DNA from: Dryococelus australis
Taxonomy: Eukaryota; Arthropoda; Insecta; Phasmatodea; Phasmatidae
Reading direction: 5' to 3'
DNA length: 64,000 nucleotides
Assembly: GCA_029891345.1 (NCBI GenBank)
Contig: CM057000.1
Location: 134,753,663-134,817,662, forward strand
In this document: positions 35,741 through 45,700 of the stretch, in pieces
Layout of the letters: each line of letters starts with the position of its first letter
How positions within the stretch are numbered: the stretch's first letter is position 1
Notes under the pieces: generated by a model
The model's database searches: none
What the model was told of the DNA's origin: nothing
What the model saw: the letters and a program-made list of their open reading frames with translations, nothing else
Position numbers and translations under genes: made by a program

Positions 35741-36341
35741 TATAGAGACCTGAAAAATTCGCGTTATCATTTGAAGACAGAATAAACTTCAAACATATAA
35801 GCGTTTGCATTGCTCTTGTCATTGGACTACAGCTGGTTTGACACGCCCCGGGATGCCTTGAACCCATCGGAAGCAAGAAACGACAAGATAGTCCAATCAC
35901 GCCCCGCCTAGTCGAAACGTATTGTGGGTCCTCGCTTTTGCAGAAGCCAATAAACAAATGACTAGGGATAGGAAAATTTCGCTAGTTCAAAGACCCGTAG
36001 GCTAGACTCCACAGTCATGTGTTTAATTTAGTCTCGGATGTTTGCTCATTGGCTGCTGCTCCAGAGAGTAGCCAGTGTTACCTCCCACCTGGAAGTATGG
36101 TACTCGCTACTCCTCGTTTCCTTGCACGTTTGCTATTGGCTCAGAGTCGTCCAGAGCGTGTCTAAAGAATTATGATCCAATTGAAAAGCTGACTTCAGTG
36201 TAGACGTGTTGGAAGTCTAGCTTGTCCTGAAATGAATTCGAAAAATTTTCCTATCCCTACAAATGACACACACGCTAATGTATATAGGGCGGTAAAATCT
36301 AGCATGGTGCTAAATAATAACGCGAATTTTGCATGTCTCTA
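35741..36341 (+). mobile_element. hAT-type MITE, outer element of a nest
   Basis: Left end TATAGAGACCTGAAAAATTCGCG and right end CGCGAATTTTGCATGTCTCTA pair over about 30 bases, including 'TTATCATTT'/'AAATAATAA'. The octamer CCTATGGG lies directly outside on both sides (35733-35740 and 36342-36349). The element is split by the one at 35963-36259; without it, it is about 296 bp. Confidence 0.85.
35963..36259 (+). mobile_element. hAT-type MITE nested in another, perfect 8-bp target duplication
   Basis: TAGGGATAGGAAAATTTCGC at the left and GAAAAATTTTCCTATCCCTA at the right form the inverted ends. The octamer CAAATGAC flanks both sides exactly (35955-35962 and 36260-36267). TAGGG..CCCTA plus an 8-bp duplication place it in the hAT superfamily. 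Confidence 0.9.
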
Positions 36342-36349
36342 CCTATGGG

Positions 36350-37627
36350 GTTTGTAGTTGGCATGTTCTCCACCGTTCTTGACTGCTCCCATTTCACTGA
36401 TATCTTCCCACCCTTCTCTCCTCCTCGGACCACTTTTCAGTTTCCCCGTTTTCAAAGTTTCACAGTACTTGTACCTCAGACGGTCACAGCCTTCGAAAAT
36501 TTCTCGCCTGTAACCTTACACAGACCTATTCAGTAAAGTCTGCTTTTACGCGATCCCATTTTCTACCCTGCAGAGTTCCGCGGGATCGTTACCTGACCGT
36601 CGTTTATGTGGATCTTCCTACCCGAGGCGTCTTGCAAAAGATGTGTCGTTCGTATGACGGCTTCACTAACACGCCGTGCGGAAATCTCGATTACGTTTCG
36701 CTATTGCCTTGAATTGCCTCGCCTTACATAATGCGTCTTAAACATAACATGTACGGATCACAACATTTGGGCAAGTTGTTGCTACTGATTCTTCCTAGCT
36801 CTGCTTATTATCCACAAGTAAATAATAAATTATAGGTAAATCATCCAAAATAATCGGACCCTACTTCCTTGACATTCAAGCATTAAACTAATATAACAAC
36901 CATGAATCTGAGTCTTAAAACAACGGTAAGTTTAGCTTGATACATTACATTTTGAGCTGAGACCTAACCATTTTTTAAGGTGTGAGGGATGCGGTTTATA
37001 CTATCAGCAAAATAATAATTCAGAAAAATTAATGTGGCTTAGCACAGACATGCAAATTCTTCCTAAAGGGAAAGTGTTATTTCTGTAATAAAAATTATCT
37101 CTTAAAAATCTTGTCACTGAAGCAATATTGTAAACATTTTGAGACGATATCATCGTCTCAGGTATATGGTCAGTAACATTTTGGGAACTTTTAGTGTCGA
37201 AGTGCAAAGGTTGGCAATCATGTGCCAACAGTATTATGAGACATGAACGACTTTAAATAAATAAATTGTATAATGTTTATGGTACTAGTTTCCAACCGGT
37301 TAGAACATTTTAATTTTTATTGGTGTTTAAATTGTTTTATAACTGTAGTTTTAGAATATTGTGGTTTCATTTGTTAGTCGCTAGGCGGAGCGCTTAATCA
37401 CGTCTTTGTCGGGTGTTTGACTGCGTTGCGCGTCAGGTTGGAGAGATTGTTCTGAGCGCCCAAGGAATGCACAGCTGATCGCGCCGCACGGGAGAAAGGC
37501 TGGCCGTTTTCACGACGCCGCACATGACGACAGCAGCCGTCAGCCTGGCGGGCGATGAAGTTTTTCTGCTTGGTTCTTGACGCCCTGCCTTGGTTTTCCC
37601 CGTGCTGGCGCATATGACGTTCGAGTG
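36350..37627. other. Stretch without recognised gene
   Basis: AT-rich in the middle and GC-richer after about 37380. No domain or repeat is recognised; short frames only. Confidence 0.3.
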
Positions 37628-37749
37628 TTAGCAGATATTGTTATACCTCAGCTGGGGCCCGAGTCATTTGGTCACGTCGGAGGCAGCGTTAGCAGATATT
37701 GTCATACCTCAGCTGGGGCCCGAGTCATTTGGTCACGTCGGAGGCAGCG
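37628..37749 (+). repeat. 61-bp tandem duplication
   Basis: 'GTTAGCAGATATTGT.ATACC' through 'GGTCACGTCGGAGGCAGC' occurs twice, starting at 37628 and 37689, with a single difference noticed (T/C). This is a recent event. Confidence 0.95.
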
Positions 37750-37815
37750 TTAGCGGGGCACTACGGCCCACCCCTTTGGAATAAGTTGTTATAGTTCCCT
37801 TAAGTGGAGTATAGT

Positions 37816-38117
37816 TAGAGCTAGTGATTTTTCGCGAAAAAAAAAAATTACGAGTACGCGGTAGACTTGAATACTATAAGCACCTAACACCAGTTTGTCT
37901 ATTGCTTATTGGTTGCTGTCTGCTTGAGAAGGTGCTTCCATATTTGACCGGGCCACTCAGAATCAGGCAACATCGGCACTGCTCCTACGTGATTCGTGTG
38001 CAGACAGTCAACACACGTCAAAAAGTGATTCAGCGAATAAAGATACCCAAACGAAACTACAGTGTTTTTTAAATATATCTTGTCTTGAAATCTTTTCGCG
38101 AAATTTCACTACCCCTA
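37816..38117 (+). mobile_element. hAT-type MITE with 8-bp target duplication
   Basis: TAGAGCTAGTGATTTTTCGCG at the left and CGCGAAATTTCACTACCCCTA at the right are imperfect inverted repeats. The flanking octamers AGTATAGT and CGTATAGT agree at 7 of 8. The right end also carries 'CTTGTCTTGAAAT', like the 'CTTGTCC' block of related copies. Confidence 0.75.
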
Positions 38118-38680
38118 CGTATAGTTCATGCAGTTCATGAATGGAAGTCGGCGGAGAGATACTTAAGCAAAAATAATTAATTCCGAAGGATCTTTGCAGC
38201 TTACAATAATTACAGCGCGATGTGGTTGGTTGGGGGTTAGGGATCGAGGTAGGTGTGAAGGACAATCTGTCATGGTATAAGGGGCTCCGGGCTCGCTCTC
38301 TCGCCTTAGTGTAACACACTTACCCCCCAGACGCAGCTCGGAGACCGCCGTCCAAGGAGGACCTACGCCGACTGACACCCCGACCCTTAACCGCCGTGTC
38401 CACCACACTTCTCGTTCACACCCACCTTCTCCGATATCCTTGATTCCTATTGGCTCTCCCTTGTAGCCTGGGCGGGGTTACTGACGTTAGATGTTGATGG
38501 AATTTGCCGCAACCCCACCGTGTCAGCCAGACCCAGATATTGTACGTACTTTTGCAGATTCCTGCATTCCCAGTCGTTGTGGCACAGTCCCCGTTGTTTA
38601 TGAAAATTGTTTAAATAACATTCGTTGGCCGCATTCCTGCCTTACCGGGTCTCGCTTATTGTGTTGTAACAGAATTCAAT
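38118..38680. other. GC-rich, promoter-like patch without recognised gene
   Basis: 'CCTATTGGCTCTCCC' and GGGCGGGG lie about 20 bases apart near 38450-38475, an inverted CCAAT box beside a GC box. No recognisable coding start follows. Annotation as a promoter would be speculative. Confidence 0.2.
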
Positions 38681-39073
38681 TATAGGCTGTTCACGGTAAA
38701 ATGAGCACTTTTGAAAGCTCTGCCTAAGATGTACTTGTATGCACGATGTGTATTATTCCGCCTTATCTAAAATTAACATAGTCATGGGCCTCATAACATT
38801 ATTCATGCGTCGGTCAAGTGAAACTGTGAAATTATTAGAAAAGTAAATATTTTCAAATCTGCTCATTTTTACACTTCGATGCATTAAAAAACACAGAAAG
38901 CGAAATAAATAATTAAATCTATCAGAAACGGGTGCCTAACACTTTTTATTCGACGTTAAGATACGGAACTACTTCCCAGCTATCGTTACCAACTTTAATG
39001 GGCGCATGTCACACAATGACTTTTTTCCTAAGGTTGATTTCAAAAGTGCTCACTTTATCGCGAACAGCCTTTA
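38681..39073 (+). mobile_element. MITE-A long form, reference copy
   Basis: TATAGGCTGTTCACGGTAAAATG start, 'TGAAAGCTCTGCCTAAGATG', 'CATGCGTCGGTCAAGTGAAAC', 'CACTTCGATGCATTAAAAA', 'TTTATTCGACGTTAAG', end 'AGTGCTCACTTTATCGCGAACAGCC'. It is flanked by TA-rich sequence, consistent with a TA target. It has no coding capacity. Confidence 0.9.
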
Positions 39074-39476
39074 CATCACAGTAGCAGCTGTGCAAACTCA
39101 ACACGTAGTTCTGCAAGGCTTTCTTCAGCAACACCGAGTTAACAGGCACCGGGGTCGACGTGGTATGTTTGTGCCAATCTTGCGGGCAGATTTTAGCGTC
39201 GCTTTTGTGTGTGCCAAGACATTAACGTAATACTCTAGTCAATTGGTTAAGAATATATGTTTTAATCCCTCCGCCTGGCTGGCCTATGTATTATATACCT
39301 TTTTTTGATAAATCTGTAATAAAATTAGTACTTGTGGCCAGATGCATTGTAACGAGTAAACTATTTATCACCAAAGTAAACTTATTTTTAATAATAATAA
39401 TAGTGCTTTCAATGGTAGTTACTGCCTTATTAAGGAAACTCTCAATTCTTTCATCAAATGAAATAACCTGTCTACA

Positions 39477-39519
<43 letters not shown>

Positions 39520-41219
39520 TGTACACTACGTTGACGAATGAGGTACCGTTGATTTCCCGCGTTCTACTTAAGACTAATGGTTTCTGTTCATAAAAGTAAA
39601 TAAAGATAAAAGAAATGCGTAGATAAACAACAAGACAAAAATGATATCCAGAACGTTAAAAATAAACCATGTCAGTTATTTCAACAACATCCATATGACA
39701 GCTTCAAATTTAAATTAAAAAAACTGCCATAAACAGATGTTGAAAATAATCTTTCACAATAACATCGGCTAAGTGACATTTCAATTTTTAAATAAATTAA
39801 TTAATGAGATACAAGTTTCAGAATGACATTCTGCATATTTTAGTTCACTCTCACTTTGTGTTTCTTTGTTTACATTATGTGATTTTGCATTCGTAAATTA
39901 TTAGTGTGTATTTCTGAACTATATATAAGGTTCGTTGTACCATGTGTATGACACAAATCGGATGGTCATGTCGTATAATGAAGTACATTGTTTTATTACA
40001 AACGAATAAGCGAGTATTTCTTTATCTTTCCATCCGTCCACATATGCGGATTTGCAAGTATTTCTGCTCGGGCAAAGAAAAAAAAATTGCTATACAACAT
40101 TGTGGATGTTACATTTTTGTACGTTTCCACTTCCCAAAATTCGCTGATAATGTGCTATCGCTTGCGAGCAGGCACGGGAATAGCGTGTTTCCACAAGCTG
40201 CTGATGCTGCGATTTGGAGGGCTCCGCTGGAAGACGTTCAAACAACGCTAAACTCCGTGAATCATCCGCGGAATCTGAAAGAAGGCGACCCAAGAGATGC
40301 TCTCCGCAACTACGTGCCCGGAAATTAAACATTCTCCCCGTCCCCCTGCCTTTCCAAACCCCCTTGCCACGCCCCCTCCCCCCCCCCCCCCCCCCTCCAC
40401 CACTGCCGGCCCAAATCGCTCGCTAGGGCAGGAGGTAATCCAGTTCCCAGACAGAAATCATTTGTTCCAGCGGCGGTCGGCGATAAATTCCAGACGGGCT
40501 CTTCCCGGCGTCTCCTGCCATCGGCGTCCTGGACTCCAGGCTGGAACCACTCCTGATGACGTCATGAGCAGCGCGTCGGCGGCAATCTGTCGTCCTGCCA
40601 CCAAGGCTGGGATCACAACGCTCACTCTGAAATCCTAAACACTTAAAACTTCCCTATATCAGTGGGACCACGGGTGCTAAGCGGTTAGACTTCATTATTA
40701 ATGTAGTGGCCAGCCAAACGACAATCACGCATTTTTCTTATCACCCGCGCAAAAGTGCCCTTTCTACGCAATACAGAGGTATAGAACAGAACATATCAAA
40801 CTGGCACCAGTACCCATCTGAAGGCCATAACTGGTCTTAGTTACTTGAATTAAAATAAATTTGGAAAATAGTCGAAACAAAACTTGTCGCATTATAAAAA
40901 TTAAAAACAAGTTAAATTTTTTAATTACTGAGGATTGAAATTGTATTTTGTTGTAATCTAAAAGAAAATGATACGTTATAATTTTAAAATGTTAAAATTT
41001 AAAATTCCTTTGCCTCCATCCTTGAACCTTCACCCCGCCATCCTCTCAGGAGACAGAGGGGCCGAGGGTGGTTGTCGTCGTTTTGTGAGGTGTCCGTCGT
41101 GCGTTTGTAAATTAATGTTTTGTAGGTACAAAATGTACTGTGGCATTTTTTCGTATTTTAAATATTCCTTTCCTTTATATTAAAAAGGAAGGTGTATTGA
41201 GGGGGGAATATTTGGACAT
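39074..41219. other. Stretch without recognised gene
   Basis: Contains a (GT)18 microsatellite, a run of 18 C (40378-40395) in a GC-rich patch (40170-40640), a CRE octamer at 40557-40564 and a possible worn SINE head near 40661 ('GGGACCACGGGTGCTAAGCGG'). The 128-codon frame at 39942-40328 shows no domain. Confidence 0.3.
39481..39516. repeat. (GT)n microsatellite
   Basis: Eighteen uninterrupted GT units. Confidence 0.95.
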
Positions 41220-41869
41220 TCAATTTATGCTATTAATTATACAGAGTGATATAAATACAAAATAAAAAATACATAACACATAATCACGGATTGAAAAACA
41301 ATTCCACATGACCAAGAATATGCATGTTGCCAGAAGTACAACCAATTCCCGATACAACCAAATCTGATCACCCAGTTCCATCTTCATCTTCTTACACGAA
41401 TACATAAACGCATTACCAAAAACACTAATAACAGCAGTAATGTCTGCCATGCCCTCGTGAACTGGGAAAGTCTTCCAGCAGATTATCCTGTTTGAATCAA
41501 TCTCACTAATATCCTTTGGTGTAGGCTCCTTCTCGACATGAGACCTTCTGAAGAAACACATTTCCAACAAACCACTACCAGCTTTAGCAGTTATTCCTTG
41601 AAGACCAAACAGGTACAAAAAAGACAACAAAATATAACTCTCTTCTATATCAAGGATCTTAACTGTCCAAGACCTATCATCTGTATTGACATCCTTAGTA
41701 AACTACACAGTATTACCTTCCTCAGGCAATAACCAGATGACCGAATTCGCCTCCGATTCATGTCAGGATAATCAATACTATCAATAACCATACAAATTAA
41801 TATAATATAGAAAAGGAAGTAAACTATTAATACAACACAGATATATACCTCAAAACAAGGTAAGAACAC
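41220..41869 (-). other. Two adjacent minus-strand open frames, unrecognised
   Basis: Frames of 74 codons (41645-41869) and 136 codons (41220-41630) follow each other in different reading frames. The first has a hydrophobic stretch near its N terminus; the second ends with two hydrophobic segments separated by 'WNCFSIRDY'. I recognise no family. They lie just upstream of, and divergent from, the RAG1-like relic, so they could belong to the same element, but nothing proves it. A chance origin remains quite possible. Confidence 0.2.
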
Positions 41870-42568
41870 AAAACAAACCGAAAACAGAAAAGTCCAGGAT
41901 CAGTCTTCTCCTACTACTTTAACCAACTCGCTCGGGATTTAACATGCGAATGTGAAATTCCGCGGCGATAGTGCATTGCGTTTCGGCTTCTTAGGTTTCC
42001 TTTCTATTTCTAGTCTATGTACATTGGGAACACCCAAGCTGTGTGGTGGGACTGCTCCCAACCACAATGTTTTATAGCAGTTTTACAGTATCACTTCCAG
42101 TATAACTATTATTTTTCTTTAATCGGGCAGTGGGGACCTTTGTTTATCTATAGAGGAGTATCATTTACGAACCTTTGAAAATTTTCTTGAATCCACTCTT
42201 GGAATTCAGTGACAATTTTTAAGTTAAAATGCTTGAATTTGCGCATAAAAACGTGATGAATATACCATGGCATTAAAAAAAATATCGCATAAATCTAACA
42301 CATGAATTGATATTTTTGAGCCGCTTAACTACCCAATTGTTAGTAAGCTAGCATAGGGGCGCATATTACAGCATAATCTGAGAGCTGGGAAATTAAAGAA
42401 CAATCTGTTTTCTTAAAGGAAGACATGAAGAAACGAACATAATTTGATGAAGAGCATTTAAGTGACTTGAAGAAAAATTGTCGTACTTTAAGTCACAATA
42501 TAAATCTCGCTGGAGGACGGCATGCAGAATGAATACCAAATTTCAAGCAAGTAATGAGGATTGGCTAG

Positions 42569-43444
42569 ATGCATCAATTTCATTCTGTCGATATCCAGAG
42601 AAGAAATGTGGCCGGCCGGAAAATAACATTTGAATCAAGCTCTGAACGTACAGAACGTCAGGAAACGAAAGACTCTAGGGATTCCACGCCTGTTTCAATG
42701 TTAACGTACGCCACCCGAATAAGCTTACGAGCCGAAGGACTGTCACAGGACTTGAAACTCTTGAAAGAAATGATGGAAAGTCCGAAGCGTGGTAAGAAAT
42801 ATAGAACACCATTTAGTGAACGATTAGAACTGCTACAGCTGATGTCAGGCGAAGATGCTTTAGCTATTTTGGTGGAGGCAAAATTATCTAGCCATCAATA
42901 TGACGTCATAAGCAGGACAGCACCTGACAAATTTCCCTCTTATAAAAGTGTCCAAGCAGCTAAGAAGCTCTGCTACCCTACAGATATAAAAGTGACAGAA
43001 ACATGTGCTCTCGTTTCTTTGCCATCTTTGTTGAACCACACAATGGAGCGCCTAATTCTAGAAGTACATCCTGTCGTCGAGACCCTTCTGGATGAAGACA
43101 TGTTACAGCTGCAATTAATTTTGAAGTGGGGATTTGATGGATCCTCAGGACACAGTTCATACAAACAAGCATTTCATGGCTCTGAAGCCAGTTACACGGC
43201 TGTCTTCAAAACATGTATAGTTCCTCTTCGCCTAGTTTGTAATGAACAAATTATCTGGCAGAATCCACGATCTACTTCCACACGATTTTGTACACCTTTA
43301 AAAATAGAGTTCGTGAAGGAGTCTGCAGCAGTATCGATTGCAGAGGAAAATTGGGTGGACGAAGAAATAAAAAGTCTTCCCAGCAGCAAATTAATAATTA
43401 AAGAAAGGCATGTAGAAGTTAGACAGATTTCATTTTTGCCATGA
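42569..43444 (+). CDS. RAG1-like relic, segment 1 (291 codons open)
   Basis: This is the longest open frame of the window and starts at an ATG that is probably not the original start. The segment 'NEDWLDASISF..CGRPE' just upstream, open from ATG 42529 in another frame, fits as the true N-terminal continuation and joins by a one-base shift near 42610. Residues 80-110 ('GEDALAILVEAKLSSHQYDV') and 121-140 resemble the pre-core region of the family. Asp190 in 'KWGFDGSSGHSSYKQ' aligns with the first catalytic Asp of RAG1. 'IIWQNPRSTSTRFCTP' follows, as in RAG1's region after that Asp. The frame ends at TGA 43442-43444 after a slip in a T5 run; the homologous sequence continues in the next frame. 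Confidence 0.55.
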   Translation: MHQFHSVDIQRRNVAGRKITFESSSERTERQETKDSRDSTPVSMLTYATRISLRAEGLSQDLKLLKEMMESPKRGKKYRTPFSERLELLQLMSGEDALAILVEAKLSSHQYDVISRTAPDKFPSYKSVQAAKKLCYPTDIKVTETCALVSLPSLLNHTMERLILEVHPVVETLLDEDMLQLQLILKWGFDGSSGHSSYKQAFHGSEASYTAVFKTCIVPLRLVCNEQIIWQNPRSTSTRFCTPLKIEFVKESAAVSIAEENWVDEEIKSLPSSKLIIKERHVEVRQISFLP

Positions 43445-44088
43445 TCAATGGCAAAGTGTGTAATGCACTTACACAGACAACATCAACACAGAAATGCTGT
43501 ATATGTGGCTCAACCTCGAAACAGTATAACAATATCGACGAAATGATTAACAGAGAAATACATACTGATAACCTGTGATTTGGTCTATCTATCCTACACG
43601 GATGGACTCGAATGCCCAAGTATCTTTTGCACTTGGCGTATAAGTTGCCGATCAAAAAGTGGCAAGCTCGACAACACGACAAGGAAATTGTTGCGCAAAA
43701 TAAAGCTAGAACTCAAAAGGAGTTTAGGGACCGTTGTGGCTTGATTGTTGATAAAACTAAACCAGGGTTTGTCAATACAGATGACGGAAACACAAGGCGC
43801 TTATTTAAAGGTGCAGACATTTCAGCATACACAACAAAACTAGATAAGGAACTGATGACCATTATGCATACAATTTTGATAGTGGTATCGAGTGTACACG
43901 AAATTGATGCAGAAATGTTCATGTTGTTCGCCCATGATACAGCAAGATACTTTGTTGATAAATACCCATGGCGCAATATGCCCCCTATATTACATAAATA
44001 CTTCATTCACGGACCTGAAATTATATCATCCTCCGTTGTTACCAATATGGTAATTAACAGAGGAAGCGCTAGAAGCTCGCAACAATGA
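43441..44088 (+). pseudogene. RAG1-like relic, segment 2 (zinc and insertion domain)
   Basis: Frame continues from 'FAMINGKVCNAL' with CCICG (Cys codons 43495 and 43504, matching the C-x2-C of RAG1's zinc-binding region). A TGA at 43576-43578 interrupts it just before 'FGLSILHGWTR'. From ATG 43612, 158 codons are open: 'KKWQAR', 'FRDRCGLIVDKTKPG', 'NTDDGNTRRLF', and 'LHKYFIHGPEII' with His codons at 43993 and 44008, matching the HKxxxH zinc ligands of RAG1. The position that holds the second catalytic Asp in RAG1 reads Trp here. A one-base shift near 44041 ends the frame. Confidence 0.6.
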
Positions 44089-44389
44089 CTTCAAGAGTTA
44101 CAGAGAACGTTGTGGCAGGAAATACAGCCTAGAGAAAACAAATACCGATATTTTCAACCACTTTCTATTGAGTTCCGACCCTATTATCTCTTGTAAGTGG
44201 AAAATGCAAAATAATAAACTGCATAACCTTCCACAACAAGCATTATACTTGTTGAAATCTAAAGTGAATTATGACAGCCGCAATGAAGAAGTAGATGATG
44301 ACGATGATGATGATTATTATTATTATGATGTTGATAATGATGATTATATGAAATTGCTGATGACAAAGCCATGTTTTGACATTCTGTGA
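44042..44389 (+). pseudogene. RAG1-like relic, segment 3 (C terminus)
   Basis: Frame reads 'PIW', a TAA at 44051-44053 that most simply derives from CAA (Gln), then 'LTEEALEARNNDFKSYRER'. The Glu codon at 44072-44074 aligns with the catalytic Glu of RAG1, preceding the same basic helix. 'NTDIFNHFLLSSDPII' follows and the frame closes with a D7/Y4 acidic tail encoded by a (GAT)n-like run. Stop at 44387-44389. Confidence 0.6.
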
Positions 44390-44460
44390 GAAAATGTCAA
44401 TTTCTTTCATTTGTTGTGTTCTGCAACTTTTTATGTTTTACTTTTGTTGTATTTATGTGG

Positions 44461-44730
44461 TCATGATGTAATGTCAGAACTGATGACGAAGGAGGTGCCT
44501 TTTTTTATTTCCTGCGCATAAATATTGATGTCTTTACATGGTTTCGTTCTATTGGAAGTGTTTTTCATTCTGACATCGTTGTGATGATGATGATGGTGAT
44601 GATGATTATGTAATGACAGTACTGATGACGGAGGTACGTTTTAACGTTTTAAGTGTATACATTTCATTATATGGTTTGGTTCTACATAAGTGTTATTCCT
44701 TGTCATATTTCTTTCTAAACATTTATGTGA
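44461..44730 (+). repeat. Diverged ~135-bp tandem duplication
   Basis: 'GATGTAATGTCAGAACTGATGACGAAGGAGGT' near 44466 recurs near 44607 as 'TATGTAATGACAGTACTGATGACGGAGGT'. 'ATGGTTTCGTTCTA' near 44539 recurs near 44671. A GATGATGATG run separates the copies. It lies in the 3' flank of the RAG1-like relic. Confidence 0.55.
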
Positions 44731-45253
44731 CATTTGTGTTAATGAGGAAATACTTAAGATTCATTTTAAGGATATTTTCTAGACTACACATTACTCCTAA
44801 AATAAATATGTAAATAATGAATTATATCAAATCATACTAAATTGATGCCAGTTTTGCAGCTCTCTAGCCCCACTGTGAGGCGTTAGAAAAATCTCAGCAG
44901 AAACACACACACTATTTGCCCACAAAGTCAAATCAATAATTGTGTTTGATTGCATTTTTGTAGTTCTTTCTCTATTGGCTCTCGCAAAATTGTGAGATAC
45001 GATTTACCGCGATAGTGTTAAGTTATGTCCCGCGCGTTAAAGGAAACGTTCTGCCGCAATAACGGAACCTAATTTTTAAGCTTGTTCATATTAAAAAAAA
45101 AAAGAATTCCAATTGAATCCATATACTTAACTGCCTATTTACCTTACACTGATGCACAGACATAACGAATGAACTACGAACTTGTATGTACGCCACAATA
45201 TCGATTATACCATATTTTGGTAGGATTACAATCGTGACGTAATTATGGGTTCG
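44731..45253. other. 3' flank of the RAG1-like relic
   Basis: AT-rich. A CACTGTG heptamer (44871-44877), the reverse complement of the RSS/Transib terminal heptamer, is present, but no matching left end with a 5-bp duplication was found. Otherwise featureless. Confidence 0.25.
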
Positions 45254-45700
45254 TATAAGAGGTTCACGGTTAGCTAAGCACTTGTGAAGGCCGTGATTAG
45301 GATCTACTTTTCATCCCACGCCTTAACCTTCCTCTATATGAGAGGTTAACACTGCCATCGACCATCTCACTTTATCCATGCATAAAGACCAGAAATATTC
45401 GCGAGTTCAATGACCGGTATGCTAGAGACTATAGTCGTATGTAAAATGTGCCAATATCAACTGCACGATGGTTGTCTGCTGTCACAGTGGAAGGCGACCA
45501 TTGGGCCAGCCTTCTCCAGGAGGTGTCATAACACCGAGTGGACCAATTGCTTAAGTTATTGCATTCTAGCTTGTCCCAAAATTAATCCATGAATTCTTTA
45601 GGTCTCTATCCATGCGCCATACAGATGAAACGTAGAGATTTTAGAAATGTAAATATTTTAATTATATAAGAATGCATGCTCTTATATTTATGCGACTAGA
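45254..45700 (+). mobile_element. MITE-A long form, interrupted and 3' decayed
   Basis: 'AGAGGTTCACGGTTAGCTAAG', 'GAAGGCCGTGATTAGGATCTAC' and 'CATCTCACTTTATCCATGC' lead to the inserted element at 45383-45608. It resumes 'GCGCCATACAGATGAAACG..AAATGTAAATATTTTA' and fades out near 45700. The far terminus is not recognisable. Confidence 0.6.
45383..45608 (+). mobile_element. hAT-type MITE inserted in MITE-A
   Basis: TAAAGACCAGAAATATTCGCG and GAATTCTTTAGGTCTCTA are the inverted ends. TCCATGCA and TCCATGCG flank it; MITE-A elsewhere reads CATGCG here, so the original octamer was TCCATGCG. Interior nearly identical to 30894-31130. Confidence 0.85.

Larger units (their letters stand above)
42440..44389 (+). 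pseudogene. RAG1/Transib-like transposase relic (broken)
   Basis: About 600 residues in three frames resemble the core of RAG1 and Transib transposases. In order: a basic 'CGRP' segment and 'FESSSERT', then 'KWGFDGSSG' (equivalent to the first catalytic Asp of RAG1), 'FCTPLKIEF', a C-x2-C zinc pair, 'LHGWTR', 'DDGNTRRLF', an HKxxxH zinc pair, 'EEALEAR' holding the candidate catalytic Glu, and a 'NTDIFNHFLLSSDP' end. An acidic D/Y tail closes it. Breaks: frameshifts near 42610, 43435 and 44041, plus in-frame TGA at 43576 and TAA at 44051. Such sequences are recalled as unnamed proteins of many invertebrate genomes. It cannot make the full protein. Element ends are not found. Confidence 0.75.

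Noticed and set aside
39942..40328. 128-codon plus-strand frame
   Set aside because: There is no recognisable domain, and it spans an AT-to-GC composition break.
42063..44882. CACAATG/CACTGTG pair as ends of the RAG1-like element
   Set aside because: The flanking five bases differ and the sequences after the heptamers do not pair as inverted repeats, so element borders are not claimed.
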